This document shows, piece by piece, positions 8,358-17,025 of a stretch of DNA of 64,000 bases. The translations under genes were made by a program, and so were the position numbers. Numbering within the stretch: the first letter of the stretch is position 1; each line of letters opens with the position of its first letter. The stretch lies in assembly GCA_000824825.2 (NCBI GenBank), contig LM655175.1:125936-189935 (forward strand). The letters are read 5' to 3'. Below the pieces are notes generated by a model. That model did not search any database, had not been told where the DNA came from, and saw only the letters and a program-made list of their open reading frames with translations. The stretch comes from Mesorhizobium sp. ORS 3324. Its GTDB lineage: Bacteria; Pseudomonadota; Alphaproteobacteria; Rhizobiales; Rhizobiaceae.

Positions 8358-11300
8358 GCTTCTCCGACATCTTCATTCGCCGGCCCGTCCTGTCGACGGT
8401 GCTGGCCTGCATGATCCTGCTCTTGGGGTTCCAGGCCATTTTCAACCTGTCGATCCGCCAGTATCCGAAGGTTGACGAAACGGCGATCACCATCACTACC
8501 TCCTATCCCGGCGCCAGCGCCGACCTGATCCAGGGCTTCATCTCCGCCCCGATCGCCCGCGCCGTCGCTTCGACCGAAAACATCGACTATGTCACCTCGT
8601 CCAGCCGCCCCTCGTCGAGCACCGTCACGGTGCAGATGAAGCTCGGCTCCAACCCGGACGTGGCGCTTGCCGAAGTGCTGTCGAAGGTCCAGGGCGTGCG
8701 CGGCACCTTGCCGGAGGCCACCAAGGATCCGGTGATCGTCAAGGGCACCGGCCAGCAGTTCGCGATGATGTACATCTCGATGCAAAATCCGAACATGACG
8801 AAGGAGCAGCTCACCGAGTACATCGAGCGCGTCGTGCGGCCGCGCATCTCGACGGTGGAAGGCGTTGCCGATGTCCAGATCTTCGGCGCCGAGGAATATT
8901 CGATGCGCGTCTGGATCGACCCGGTCAGGCTTGCCGCCCGTGGCGCCACGGCCGCCGACGTGCTGACCGCGATCAACAATTCCAACTTCCTGTCCGCGCC
9001 CGGCAACACCCAGAACGAGTATGTGGTCTCCTCGATCACTGTCCACTCGACCTTGCAGACCCCGGAGGCGTTCTCCCAGCTCCCGATCCGCTCGACGGAC
9101 GGCCAGGTGGTGCGGCTGCGCGACGTTGCGCGCGTCGAGCTCGGCGCCAAGAGCACCGACACCAGGGTGAGCTTCAACGGCAAGCCCGGCACCTTCCTCG
9201 CCATCTTCCCGACGCCGGCGGCAAACCCGCTGACGACGGCGGCGGCGGTCCACAAGTTGGTGCCGGTGATCCAGGACACGCTGCCGAAGGGCATGACGAT
9301 CGAGGTCGTCTACGATTCCACCGAGCAGATCAGCGCCTCGATCGAGGAGGTGTTCAAGACCATCGGCGAGGCGGTCGCCATCGTCGTTCTGGTGATCCTG
9401 CTCTTCCTCGGGTCCTTCCGCTCGGTGATGATGCCGATCGTGACCATCCCGCTGTCGCTGATCGGCGTCTGTTTCATCCTGTTTGCGGTCGGCTATTCGA
9501 TCAACCTTCTGTCGCTGCTCGCCATGGTGCTGGCGATCGGCCTCGTCGTCGACGACGCCATCGTGGTGGTGGAGAACATCCATCGCCACATGGAGGAAGA
9601 GGGCATGTCGGCGATGCAGGCGGCCTTCAACGGCATGCGCGAGATATTCTCGGCGATCGTCGCCATGACCATCACGCTCGCCGCCGTGTTCGCGCCGCTT
9701 GCCTTCACCGGCGGCCTCACCGGCGCGCTGTTCCGCGAATTCGCGGTCACGCTTGCCGGCTCCGTGGTGCTGTCAGGCCTGATCGCCGTGACCATCACGC
9801 CGATGATGTCGGCGCGGCTGCTCAAGGCCGGCGCGCACGGCCGCTTCCAGCGCATCGTCGACGGCACGTTCGGCCGGGTCGAGCGCGTCTACGAGCGTGC
9901 CGTCACCGCCTCGCTGAGGAACCGGCCCGTGACCCTGATCATCGTCGTGGCGCTGGTCGCGCTCACCGGCTTCATGTTCACCAAGACCTCCAGCGAGCTG
10001 GCGCCGGAAGAGGACCAGGGCTTCCTGCTCTCGATCGTGACCGCGCCGCGCTATGCGACGTCGGACTACACCGAGACCTACGTCAACCAGATTCTCGGCC
10101 TGGTGAAGGATATCCCCGAAACCAGGGCGCAGTTCTCGGCCGTCGCTTTCGGCGGCGCGACCAACAGTGCCTTCGTCGGCTTCGCCTTCAAGGACTGGGC
10201 CGAGCGCAAACGCAGCTCGAAAGAGCTGCAGACCGACATCACCGGCCGGCTCGCCAAGGTCGCCGGCGTCCAGGCCTTCATTTTCGCGCCGCCGACGCTG
10301 CCGGGCTCCGGCGGCGGTCTGCCCATCTCGATGGTGGTGCGCTCGACGGGCGACCCCTCCGAGGTCTTCGACGAGGCCGAGAAGATCAAGAACAAGGCGC
10401 AGGCTTCCGGCCGCTTCATCGTCGTGCAGAACTCGATGTCCTACGACGCGCCGCAGGTGACGGTCACCATCGACCGCGAGCGCGCGGCGGCGCTCAACCT
10501 GCCGATCGCCGATATCGGCCGCACGCTGACGCTTTTGGTCGGCGGCGCCGAAGTGGCGCAGTTCGACCGAGACTCCAACAGCTACGACATCATCCCGCAG
10601 GTGCCGCAGGAGTTCCGCGACAATCCGGAGAAGCTCGGCGAATATTTCGTGCGCAGCGTGGACGGGAAGATGGTGCCGCTGTCGGCCGTGGTGAGGATCT
10701 CGACCAACGCCTCGCCGGCGGCGATCGAGCAGTTCAACCAGTTGAATTCCGCCACGATCACTGCCCTGCCGCTGCCCGGCGTCACCACCGGTGACGGGCT
10801 GAAGGCGCTGGAGGACCTCGCCAGGGAGTCGTTGCCCGACACCTTCTTCATCGATTATTCCGGCCAGTCTCGGCAGGAGAAGGAGCAGGGCAACACCATC
10901 CTGATCGCCTTCGCCGCGGCGGTGATCGTCATCTACCTGGTGCTGGCGGCCCAGTTCGAGAGCTTCCGCGACCCGCTGATCATCATGATGGCGGTGCCGC
11001 TCTCTATCTTCGGCGCCATCGTGCCGCTCAACATCGGGCTTGGCACTCTCAACATCTATACGCAGGTCGGCCTGATCACGCTGATCGGCCTGATCACCAA
11101 GCACGGCATCCTTCTGGTGGAGTTCGCCAACCAGCAACGCGAGATCCACGGCATGCGGCGTCGAGACGCCATCATCGCCTCGGCCAAGGTACGCCTGCGG
11201 CCGATCCTGATGACGACGGCGGCGATGGCGCTCGGCGTCGTCCCGCTGATCATCTCCAGCGGCGCCGGCGCCGCGGCCCGTTACTCGATGGGCCTCGTCA

Positions 11301-11437
11301 TCTTCACCGGCATCCTGGTCGGCACCATGTTCACGCTGTTCGTCGTGCCGATGTTCTACACCTTCATCGCCAGCAAGGATCTGCCGCACCTCGCCGAGAA
11401 GCCCGATCCGAGGCTGATGCCGGCGCTGCCGACCTGA
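8354..11437 (+). CDS. RND multidrug efflux pump, HAE1/AcrB type
   Basis: A 1027-residue inner-membrane pump of normal family length. It opens SFSDIFIRRPVLSTVLACMILLLG, has two sets of six membrane segments around large periplasmic loops, and carries the TM4 charged motif GLVVDDAIVVVENIHRHMEE with the Asp pair needed for proton relay. The second half has GLITLIGLITKHGILLVEFANQ, the matching TM10 region. It exports drugs or metabolites by proton antiport with the adaptor encoded just upstream. The TetR gene next door is its likely regulator. The substrate is unknown. Confidence 0.95.
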   Translation: MSFSDIFIRRPVLSTVLACMILLLGFQAIFNLSIRQYPKVDETAITITTSYPGASADLIQGFISAPIARAVASTENIDYVTSSSRPSSSTVTVQMKLGSNPDVALAEVLSKVQGVRGTLPEATKDPVIVKGTGQQFAMMYISMQNPNMTKEQLTEYIERVVRPRISTVEGVADVQIFGAEEYSMRVWIDPVRLAARGATAADVLTAINNSNFLSAPGNTQNEYVVSSITVHSTLQTPEAFSQLPIRSTDGQVVRLRDVARVELGAKSTDTRVSFNGKPGTFLAIFPTPAANPLTTAAAVHKLVPVIQDTLPKGMTIEVVYDSTEQISASIEEVFKTIGEAVAIVVLVILLFLGSFRSVMMPIVTIPLSLIGVCFILFAVGYSINLLSLLAMVLAIGLVVDDAIVVVENIHRHMEEEGMSAMQAAFNGMREIFSAIVAMTITLAAVFAPLAFTGGLTGALFREFAVTLAGSVVLSGLIAVTITPMMSARLLKAGAHGRFQRIVDGTFGRVERVYERAVTASLRNRPVTLIIVVALVALTGFMFTKTSSELAPEEDQGFLLSIVTAPRYATSDYTETYVNQILGLVKDIPETRAQFSAVAFGGATNSAFVGFAFKDWAERKRSSKELQTDITGRLAKVAGVQAFIFAPPTLPGSGGGLPISMVVRSTGDPSEVFDEAEKIKNKAQASGRFIVVQNSMSYDAPQVTVTIDRERAAALNLPIADIGRTLTLLVGGAEVAQFDRDSNSYDIIPQVPQEFRDNPEKLGEYFVRSVDGKMVPLSAVVRISTNASPAAIEQFNQLNSATITALPLPGVTTGDGLKALEDLARESLPDTFFIDYSGQSRQEKEQGNTILIAFAAAVIVIYLVLAAQFESFRDPLIIMMAVPLSIFGAIVPLNIGLGTLNIYTQVGLITLIGLITKHGILLVEFANQQREIHGMRRRDAIIASAKVRLRPILMTTAAMALGVVPLIISSGAGAAARYSMGLVIFTGILVGTMFTLFVVPMFYTFIASKDLPHLAEKPDPRLMPALPT

Positions 11438-11440
11438 ACT

Positions 11441-11540
11441 GAGGCAATAGGGAATATGGAGTAGCGAACAGGAAGAACGGCGTTTGCGCTACGGGGTTTC
11501 AGTCCCTCCCTTACTCGCTATTCGCTACTCCCTGTTCGCT
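11441..11540. repeat. Heptamer-type repeat (family R4), copy 1
   Basis: Directly after the RND pump stop: GGCAATAGGGAATATGGAGTAGCGAACAG-like units on the left, and ACTCGCTATTCGCTACTCCCTGTTCGCT-like units on the right, roughly inverted to one another. The same GGCAATAGGGAATAGG words recur at 24086-24172. Confidence 0.6.
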
Positions 11541-11545
11541 CCCAA

Positions 11546-11576
11546 AAAAGAGGCCGGGAAAATCCCGGCCTCTTTT
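11546..11576. terminator. Strong bidirectional terminator hairpin
   Basis: Arms AAAAGAGGCCGGGA and TCCCGGCCTCTTTT are perfectly complementary around AAA, with A and T tails on either side. It lies between the convergent RND pump and L,D-transpeptidase genes and can serve both. Confidence 0.88.
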
Positions 11577-11607
11577 CGGCAGTCGCCTCACAGCTTCGAC
11601 GCTGGCA

Positions 11608-11660
11608 GCAATTCCAGGAAAAATGTGGAGCGGTTTTCCATCCGGAATTGCGTCAGAACC
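11608..11660. repeat. Dispersed intergenic repeat R1, short copy
   Basis: Contains GCAATTCCAGGAAAAATGTGG, then CGGTTTTCC and TCCGGAATTGCGTCAGAACC. It lacks the outer termini seen in the full copies and lies 24 bp from the stop of the L,D-transpeptidase gene. Confidence 0.75.
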
Positions 11661-11684
11661 AGCCCGAAGGCGGCGACCTGCCTG

Positions 11685-12137
11685 CTACTTGACGATGATG
11701 ATGCTGGTGTTGGCCGGGCCGAAGGCCTCGACGAGCTGGTAGAAATCGGCCGCGGCATCTGGGTGCAGGCGCACGCAGCCATGCGAGGCCGGACGGCCGA
11801 GATGGTTGATGGCGTAGGTCGCGTGCACTGCATAGCCGCCGCTGAAGAACACCGAATGCGGCATCGGCGCGTTGTCGTACTTCTTCGAATACCACATCTC
11901 GTGCATGCTGGTCGGCTTGAACGAACCGGTCGGCGTGACATGCGCCCTGTCGCCGGTCGAGACTTTCCAGGCGAAGGTCGGCCGGCCGTCGACCGTGACC
12001 TCCATGGTCTGCTGCGACAGCGAAACCTTGGCCACGATCTGGTTGGCATGGGCGCTGCCGGCGCCGAGGAGAAGTGCCGCGCCGGTGAGCGCGGCGGCGG
12101 CGACGTGGATGAGCTTGGCTGAAATGGCGGTATGCAT
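11685..12137 (-). CDS. L,D-transpeptidase, YkuD domain
   Basis: A 150-residue exported protein: a signal peptide (MHTAISAKLIHVAAAALTGAALLLGAGSAHA) followed by a single YkuD domain. The catalytic motif is intact: HATYAINHLGRPASHGCVRLH, with Cys in SHGCVRL and the upstream His. Such enzymes make 3-3 cross-links in peptidoglycan or attach proteins to it in the periplasm. The start at 12137 is chosen for GAGGGA eight bases upstream and because the signal peptide begins there; the frame extends further upstream without a ribosome site. It is the minimal type of the family, with no LysM or peptidoglycan-binding extension. Confidence 0.9.
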   Translation of the reverse strand: MHTAISAKLIHVAAAALTGAALLLGAGSAHANQIVAKVSLSQQTMEVTVDGRPTFAWKVSTGDRAHVTPTGSFKPTSMHEMWYSKKYDNAPMPHSVFFSGGYAVHATYAINHLGRPASHGCVRLHPDAAADFYQLVEAFGPANTSIIIVK

Positions 12138-12373
12138 GACGATCCCTCTCTTTGTCCGGCCTGGTTGTCCGATCTGGCCGGCTTCAATTTTCAATGGGCC
12201 GTCTTATCGTGGGCGCCTGTTTCCACCTCATTTCGCTTAGTGCTCGTTTCTGTTTCGAATCCGTTTCTTATATTTAACGCCGGCGGGATGAGACGGTCGC
12301 CCGACCGCTATCCGCAGCCCAAAGGCGCCTGCCGGGCCGCAGAGCCTGATTGAGCAAACGAAAACACGAATGC

Positions 12374-12408
12374 TTCATATATGAAAATGTTTCGAGCCAT
12401 CTCGAAAC
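12374..12408. promoter_or_regulatory. Two adjacent perfect palindromes
   Basis: TTCATATATGAA (12374-12385), and GTTTCGAG/CTCGAAAC around CCAT (12389-12408), lie 4 bp apart in the 363-bp gap 12138-12500, which otherwise holds no gene I recognise. They may be regulator-binding sites for the small membrane genes downstream. The second shares the TTCGAG/CTCGAA arms of the palindrome near 38.26 kb. Confidence 0.4.
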
Positions 12409-12500
12409 CAATCTGCAACAAAACGCGGCTTGCGCGGCATGATGCGGAAACGGGCCGGCAGCAAGGTTGGCGCAACGGGAACAGACAACAGCAAACGAAA

Positions 12501-12833
12501 ATGGACGGGAAATCGAAACTGCGCTCCTGGCTTCTCGGGATCAGCGTCGCGGCAGTCATCCTCGGTGGCGCCGGCTCCGTCGCCGGCAACTCCATGGCTA
12601 CGCTGGCAGCGATGAATTCCGCCGAGGTTTCGACGCTGCACACCGCACTGTTCATCGCCACGGTCTGGATCGTTTCCAGCCTGCGCGTCCACCGGCTGAG
12701 GGCCCTCTGGCGGGTCGGCCTCCGGCTGATGAGGACGCGCGGCCCCTCCGGCTACTTGCTGCCGAGAGGACCGAAGGCCCGCGCCGCAGCGGGGGGCTCC
12801 GTCAGCGGCGCGGGCGCTTCGGGAGTTTCCTGA
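12501..12833 (+). CDS. Hypothetical small membrane protein
   Basis: A 110-residue frame from ATG 12501 with two likely membrane segments (LLGISVAAVILGGAGSVAGNS and TALFIATVWIVSSLRV) and a basic, Gly/Ala-rich tail. No family was recognised. The ribosome site is weak, and longer in-frame starts exist at 12381. It could be a chance frame in GC-rich DNA; the hydrophobic pattern and the similar small gene that follows give modest support. Confidence 0.35.
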   Translation: MDGKSKLRSWLLGISVAAVILGGAGSVAGNSMATLAAMNSAEVSTLHTALFIATVWIVSSLRVHRLRALWRVGLRLMRTRGPSGYLLPRGPKARAAAGGSVSGAGASGVS

Positions 12834-12866
12834 AGCACCGACGACTATCGAATTTGGGGATCAGAC

Positions 12867-13031
12867 ATGAAGACGAAATTCGCCGCTTCAGTGCTGTCCG
12901 CACTGCTCTACGCCCAGGGGCTGCTTGGCTTTGCCGCGCTGGCGACGGTGCTCCTCAAGGAGCGCGCCCATGCCTCGATCGCAGCCGGCACCGACATGCC
13001 GTCGGGCCCATCGGTCCTCGTGGTGCGTTAG
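12867..13031 (+). CDS. Small hydrophobic/exported protein, 54 residues
   Basis: An ATG 12867 to TAG 13031 frame: MKTKFAASVLSALLYAQG followed by LLGFAALATVLLKERAHASI. It has a basic N-terminus and one hydrophobic segment, possibly a signal peptide ending at AHA-S. It follows 12501-12833 by 33 bp and could share its transcript. There is no recognised family. The upstream GGGGA (about 12856-12860) is a fair ribosome site. Confidence 0.45.
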   Translation: MKTKFAASVLSALLYAQGLLGFAALATVLLKERAHASIAAGTDMPSGPSVLVVR

Positions 13032-13033
13032 GC

Positions 13034-13137
13034 ACGGCATCGGCCCCAAAGTGTGAAGGTTTTGGGGAGATTCCGATGCCCAGCCAAAAACCGCGTCGGA
13101 CCCAAAAGTGTGGAGCGGTTTTGGGAAATCCAATGCC
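13034..13137. repeat. Tandem pair of CCAAAAGTGTG/GGTTTTGGG elements (family R6)
   Basis: Two consecutive units of about 48 bp, each reading CGG.CCCAAA.GTGTG.AG then GGTTTTGGG.A.ATCC.ATGCCC: 13034-13081 and 13090-13137. Each is itself a stem (CCCAAA/TTTGGG). They sit downstream of the small membrane gene and of the minus-strand regulator ending at 13169. Confidence 0.65.
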
Positions 13138-13168
13138 CGAACGCGGAAAAGACCCAACCGCCTTCGCC

Positions 13169-13849
13169 TCAGTCGCTGCGCGGCGGGTCGAAACGGTAGC
13201 CGGCGCCTCGGATTGTGGTGATGGTCTCCGTATCGAGCTTGCGGCGCAACCTGACGATACGCGAATCGATCGAGCGGTCGAAGGCATCGGCATTCTCGGC
13301 AGGCGCGGCGGCGATGATGTCGTCGCGCGTCAGCACCTTGCGCGGGCTGGCCAGGAACAACCTGAGCAGCGCCACCTGCCCCGGCGAAAGCTGATCTTCG
13401 GCGCCGGAGCGGTGCATGACCATCGCCGACCTCAGGTCGACCGTGGCGTTCTCCAGCACGATCAGCTCCTGGGTATTGCGGCCGCGCCGCATCAGCAGGC
13501 CGCCGATGCGCGCCGCAAGCTCGCGCACATTGAGGGGGCTTTCCACCACATCGGCGGCGCCGAGTTCCAATGCCAGCACCTTGTCGACGAGGTCGCGCGG
13601 CCGGCAGATCAGGATGAAGTCGGCACCGCCCTCGCCGCCGTAGCGCTTGAGCAGCTCGCGCCCCTCCGCCTGGGTCACGTCGTCGCCGACGACCACGACG
13701 TCGATGCCCCCCGCCGAAAGCAGCGACTCGGCCTCCCATGGCTGCCGCGCCTGGCGCACATCATGCCCGCGCCGCTCGAGATGGTCGGCCAGGTCGCCGG
13801 CCACCACCTCGGCCACGGACACAAGCGCGACGACGGATCGTGCTGCCAT
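13169..13849 (-). CDS. Atypical response regulator: degenerate receiver plus winged-helix DNA-binding domain
   Basis: 226 residues. The C-terminal 95 residues are a clear OmpR/PhoB winged helix (LSPGQVALLRLFLASPRKVLTRDDI, then RSIDSRIVRLRRKLDTE and IRGAGYRFDP). The N-terminal receiver fold is recognisable but has lost key residues: no acidic pair after beta-1 (ALVSVAEVV), the conserved Thr/Ser region reads ILICRP, and the switch Lys-Pro reads VVESPLN. It therefore probably works without phosphorylation. ATG 13849 has GGGGTG six bases upstream. It is divergent, by 93 bp, from a normal OmpR-type regulator and the hybrid kinase, suggesting a common circuit. Confidence 0.85.
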   Translation of the reverse strand: MAARSVVALVSVAEVVAGDLADHLERRGHDVRQARQPWEAESLLSAGGIDVVVVGDDVTQAEGRELLKRYGGEGGADFILICRPRDLVDKVLALELGAADVVESPLNVRELAARIGGLLMRRGRNTQELIVLENATVDLRSAMVMHRSGAEDQLSPGQVALLRLFLASPRKVLTRDDIIAAAPAENADAFDRSIDSRIVRLRRKLDTETITTIRGAGYRFDPPRSD

Positions 13850-13942
13850 TTTCTTCACCCCGCCACAGACAACTCGAGATGAGCGCTGGACATCATGTTT
13901 ATACCCAATCTACTTTCCGCTGAAAGCGGGAGCGAGACCATT

Positions 13943-14671
13943 GTGAAGGCGCGCATCATCGTCGTCGAGGACGAGCCGGATCTGAGGGAAGCGGTCGCCG
14001 AGTATCTCGGCGCCAGCGGCTATGATGTCGCCACGGCCGAGAATGCCGCGGCCGCGCGCGGCCTGATCGAGGCGCAGTCCTTCCATCTCGCCATCCTCGA
14101 TATCGCCATGCCCGGCGAGGACGGCCTCTCGCTCGGCCGCTGGCTGCGCGCCAAGACCCAGATCGGCATCATCTATGCGACCGCCGCCGGCACCGCGCTC
14201 GACCGCATTGTCGGCCTGGAGCTCGGCGCCGACGACTACATCGTCAAGCCCTACGAGTTGCGCGAAGTGCTGGCGAGGGTCCGCAGCGTGCTGCGGCGCG
14301 TGCCGCAGCCGGCAGCGCCGCAGGCCACGAAGGCCGAGGCCGGCAATCGCCGTTTCGTGAGCTTCGGCGGCTTCCAGGCCGATTTCGACGGCAGGCTCGT
14401 CACCGGCGCCAACGGCGCGGTCATCGAGATGGCCAAGAGCGAGTTCGACGTGCTGGAGGTTTTCCTCACCCGCGCCAACCGGCTTTTGACGCGGGCTGCG
14501 ATCTCGGAAGCGATCGGCTTTGTGGAAGACCCCGAATCCTCGCGCGCGGTCGACATCCGTATCATGCGTCTGAGAAAGAAGATCGAGGCGGATCCCGCCA
14601 ATCCGAAATTCCTGCGCACGGTGCGCGGCGAAGGCTATATCTTCTCGCTGCCGACCAGCGACAGCAATTGA
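13943..14671 (+). CDS. OmpR-family two-component response regulator
   Basis: About 242 residues. The receiver (RIIVVEDEPDLREAVAEYLG, phospho-acceptor Asp in LAILDIAMPGEDG, switch Lys in ADDYIVKPYELRE) is intact and is followed by an OmpR winged helix (MAKSEFDVLEVFLTRANRLLTRAAI, DIRIMRLRKKIE, VRGEGYIF). I prefer the GTG start at 13943 (GGGAGCGAGA upstream) over ATG 13895, since the longer form adds 16 residues outside the domain. The gene is 36 bp upstream of a hybrid histidine kinase on the same strand, its presumed partner. The target genes are unknown. Confidence 0.9.
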   Translation: MKARIIVVEDEPDLREAVAEYLGASGYDVATAENAAAARGLIEAQSFHLAILDIAMPGEDGLSLGRWLRAKTQIGIIYATAAGTALDRIVGLELGADDYIVKPYELREVLARVRSVLRRVPQPAAPQATKAEAGNRRFVSFGGFQADFDGRLVTGANGAVIEMAKSEFDVLEVFLTRANRLLTRAAISEAIGFVEDPESSRAVDIRIMRLRKKIEADPANPKFLRTVRGEGYIFSLPTSDSN

Positions 14672-14707
14672 ACCAGCCCCGACGCGGGCTCCGGAAGACG
14701 GCCAACC

Positions 14708-16795
14708 ATGACTGCTGAGGCAGCACGCACCGATATGCAGGCTTCCCGTCAGGGCGCCGCGATGGCGGCTGTCCATGTCGTTCGCCGCCTGCGCGAGGCG
14801 GGCGACTGGCAGCGCGAGATGGAGGGCATACTGGAGACACTGTGCCGCTCGATGGATTGCCAGCGCGGCATTCTCTTCCGCCTGCGCGAATTGCCCGGCG
14901 AGGGCTTTGCCCAGTCGGTCGCCGCCTACTGGATCGATCCGACATTCGGCGGCGAGCTCGCATCGCCTACGGTGATCATGCAATCGATCATCAACTCCGA
15001 TCCGCTGCTGGAACGGCTGCAGGAAGACGAGCGTCAGGGCAAGGTCTTCGCCGGCCACACGCGCAACCTCGAAGGTTTCCTGCGCGCCGATTTCGAGAAG
15101 CAGAGCATCAAGTCCTTCATTTCCGTGTCGGTCTTCGCCCACGGTCATCTCTGGGGCACGCTGGCGGTCAACGACTGCGTGGCCGAGCGCGAGTGGACGG
15201 ACGAGGAAGAGGCGACGCTCCACATCATCGCGCTCGCCATTGGCGACGCCATCGAGCATTCGCCTTCCGAGGCGCATGCCAGCGAGGTCATCCGCCGCAC
15301 CATGCTGCAGGCCTCGCTCGACGCGATCGTGGTCATCGACGAGTCGGGCTCCATCATCGAGTTCAATCCGGCCGCCGAGAAGATGTTCGGCTTCCACCGC
15401 AGCGAGATTCTAGGCAAGGACCTGCTCGACACGATCGTGCCGCACTACTACCGCAAGGGCTATGCGTCGGGCGCCGAATACATGGCCGGCCGCGGCGCGC
15501 CCATGGTCGGCCAGCGGCTGGAGACCGTGACCCAGAACGCGGCCGGCGAGATCTTTCCCATCGAGCTGACGGCAACCGAGATGCGCGTTGCCGACCGCCG
15601 CCTGATCTTCGGCTCGATCCGCGACCTGCGCGAAAAGCTGCGCGCGGAGGAAGAGATCAACCGCCAGCGCGAGAAGCTGCATCAGAACGAGAAGATGGCG
15701 GCGATGGGCTCGCTGCTCGCTGGTGTCTCGCATGAGCTCAACAATCCGCTCGCCGTGGTGGTGGCGCAGTCGACGCTGCTGCATGAGTTCGCCACCGACG
15801 CGCAGACCAAGGTGCGCGCCGAGAAGGTGCGCGCGGCAGCCGAACGCTGCGGCCGCATCGTCAAGAGCTTCCTGTCGATGGTGCGCCTGCATCCGACCGA
15901 GCAGGCCGAGACCGACCTCAACCAGGTGATGCGCGCCGCGCTCGAGGTCACCGCATACGGCGCGCGCTCCAGCGGCATCATTATCGACACGGATTTCGCC
16001 AACGGCCCGCTGCTTGCCATGGCCGACGCCGACCATGTCACCCAGGTCGCGGCCAACTTCCTCATCAACAGCCAGCACGCGCTGGCCGCCGTCACCGGCG
16101 AGCGGCGCATCAAGGTGCGGACCTTCCGCAGCGAGCGCGGCAATCCCGGCTTCTCCGTCGAGGACAACGGTCCAGGCATTCCCGAGGCGATCCGCTCGCG
16201 CATCTTCGAATCCTATTTCACCACCAAGCCCGTCGGCGTCGGCACCGGCATCGGCCTGTCGATCTCGAAATCGATAATCGAGCGCCACAACGGCAACATC
16301 TGGTTCGAGGAGGTTGAGCCGCACGGCGCGCGCTTCGTCGTCTGGCTGCCAGCGATCGCCGGCGGCGCCGCGAAAGCCGGCGAAGGTCCGGCGCGATCGA
16401 GCGGGCTGCTCCACGCGCTGGTCATCGACGATGAGCCAGACGTCGCCGCTTCGCTCTCCGACATACTGGAGCTGATGGGGGTGAAGTCGCGGGTCGTGCC
16501 AAGCTGGACGTCGGCCGGCGAGGTGCTGAGCGGGCACATACCGCCCGACATCGTCTTTTCCGACCTGCGCATGCCCGGCACCAGCGGCATATCGATCTAT
16601 CGCGAACTGCTCGCCGAGCGGCCTCAGTTGGCCAAGCGCTTCGTTCTCGTCACCGGCGACATGATCGGCGCCAAGGCGGAAATCGACTCGCAGCCGCCGC
16701 ACCAGCGCCCGCATATCCTGGAAAAACCGTTCTCGACGCTCGACGTGCGAGGTATTCTTTCGACGGTTGCCGAAGAGACGTCCATAGATATCTGA
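14708..16795 (+). CDS. Hybrid sensor histidine kinase (GAF-PAS-HisKA-HATPase-receiver)
   Basis: 695 residues, no membrane segment, so a soluble sensor. About residues 20-190 resemble a GAF domain, 200-320 a PAS domain (TMLQASLDAIVVIDESGSIIEFNPAAEKMFGF). A coiled-coil linker leads to the H-box GSLLAGVSHELNNPLAVVVA. The ATP-binding domain carries NFLINSQHAL (N box), EDNGPGIP (G1) and GTGIGLSISKSI (G2). A C-terminal receiver (about 570-690) keeps the DD pair (LVIDDEPD), Asp in VFSDLRMPGTSG and Lys in HILEKPFS. It can thus pass phosphate internally and to the upstream OmpR regulator. The signal is unknown. Confidence 0.92.
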   Translation: MTAEAARTDMQASRQGAAMAAVHVVRRLREAGDWQREMEGILETLCRSMDCQRGILFRLRELPGEGFAQSVAAYWIDPTFGGELASPTVIMQSIINSDPLLERLQEDERQGKVFAGHTRNLEGFLRADFEKQSIKSFISVSVFAHGHLWGTLAVNDCVAEREWTDEEEATLHIIALAIGDAIEHSPSEAHASEVIRRTMLQASLDAIVVIDESGSIIEFNPAAEKMFGFHRSEILGKDLLDTIVPHYYRKGYASGAEYMAGRGAPMVGQRLETVTQNAAGEIFPIELTATEMRVADRRLIFGSIRDLREKLRAEEEINRQREKLHQNEKMAAMGSLLAGVSHELNNPLAVVVAQSTLLHEFATDAQTKVRAEKVRAAAERCGRIVKSFLSMVRLHPTEQAETDLNQVMRAALEVTAYGARSSGIIIDTDFANGPLLAMADADHVTQVAANFLINSQHALAAVTGERRIKVRTFRSERGNPGFSVEDNGPGIPEAIRSRIFESYFTTKPVGVGTGIGLSISKSIIERHNGNIWFEEVEPHGARFVVWLPAIAGGAAKAGEGPARSSGLLHALVIDDEPDVAASLSDILELMGVKSRVVPSWTSAGEVLSGHIPPDIVFSDLRMPGTSGISIYRELLAERPQLAKRFVLVTGDMIGAKAEIDSQPPHQRPHILEKPFSTLDVRGILSTVAEETSIDI

Positions 16796-16816
16796 AGTTC
16801 GCCCTTCCCGGATACG

Positions 16817-16944
16817 CCGAGATTCGGATCAAGCCGAGCCGAGAGTGGTGGTCTCCGAGAACCGGAGCGGAGCGTACTTAAAGTACGTGAGCACCGGAAG
16901 CGCAGGAGACCGCCACTCGCAGGCCGGCTTCACCTGAATCTCGG
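16817..16944. repeat. Nested palindromic mosaic element (family R5, RIME-like), copy 1
   Basis: A 128-bp element with concentric inverted repeats: outer CCGAGATTC/GAATCTCGG, middle GTGGTCTCC/GGAGACCGCCAC, inner CCGG pairs, and the centre CGTACTT-A-AAGTACG (7+1+7, perfect). A second copy with the same core is at 56350-56479. It lies between the hybrid kinase stop and the terminator of the next, convergent gene. It resembles rhizobial intergenic mosaic elements, though identity with RIME is not verified. Confidence 0.8.
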
Positions 16945-16951
16945 TGGATTC

Positions 16952-16991
16952 GAAAAAAAGAGGCTCCCGACCGACTTTGCGGCGGGAGCCT
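16952..16991 (-). terminator. Terminator of the 17026-17436 gene
   Basis: Arms AGGCTCCCG (16961-16969) and CGGGAGCCT (16983-16991); on the minus strand the stem is followed by CTTTTTTTCG, a good U-tract. Confidence 0.8.
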
Positions 16992-17025
16992 GACTGGAGC
17001 GCTGGAGGGAGCGCTCAGGGGAGCC

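Noticed and set aside
9773..11389. 538-codon minus-strand frame opposite the RND pump
   Set aside because: Shadow of the pump gene; low-complexity His/Asp/Arg-rich translation.
11447..11466. AACG and GTTTC words after the RND pump resembling an EcfG site
   Set aside because: Spacing is right near 11474-11500 but the -35 box reads GAAAC rather than GGAAC, and no gene starts in the right direction nearby.
13034..13137. CRISPR-like repeats
   Set aside because: Only two units, imperfect and without uniform spacers; no cas genes in the window.
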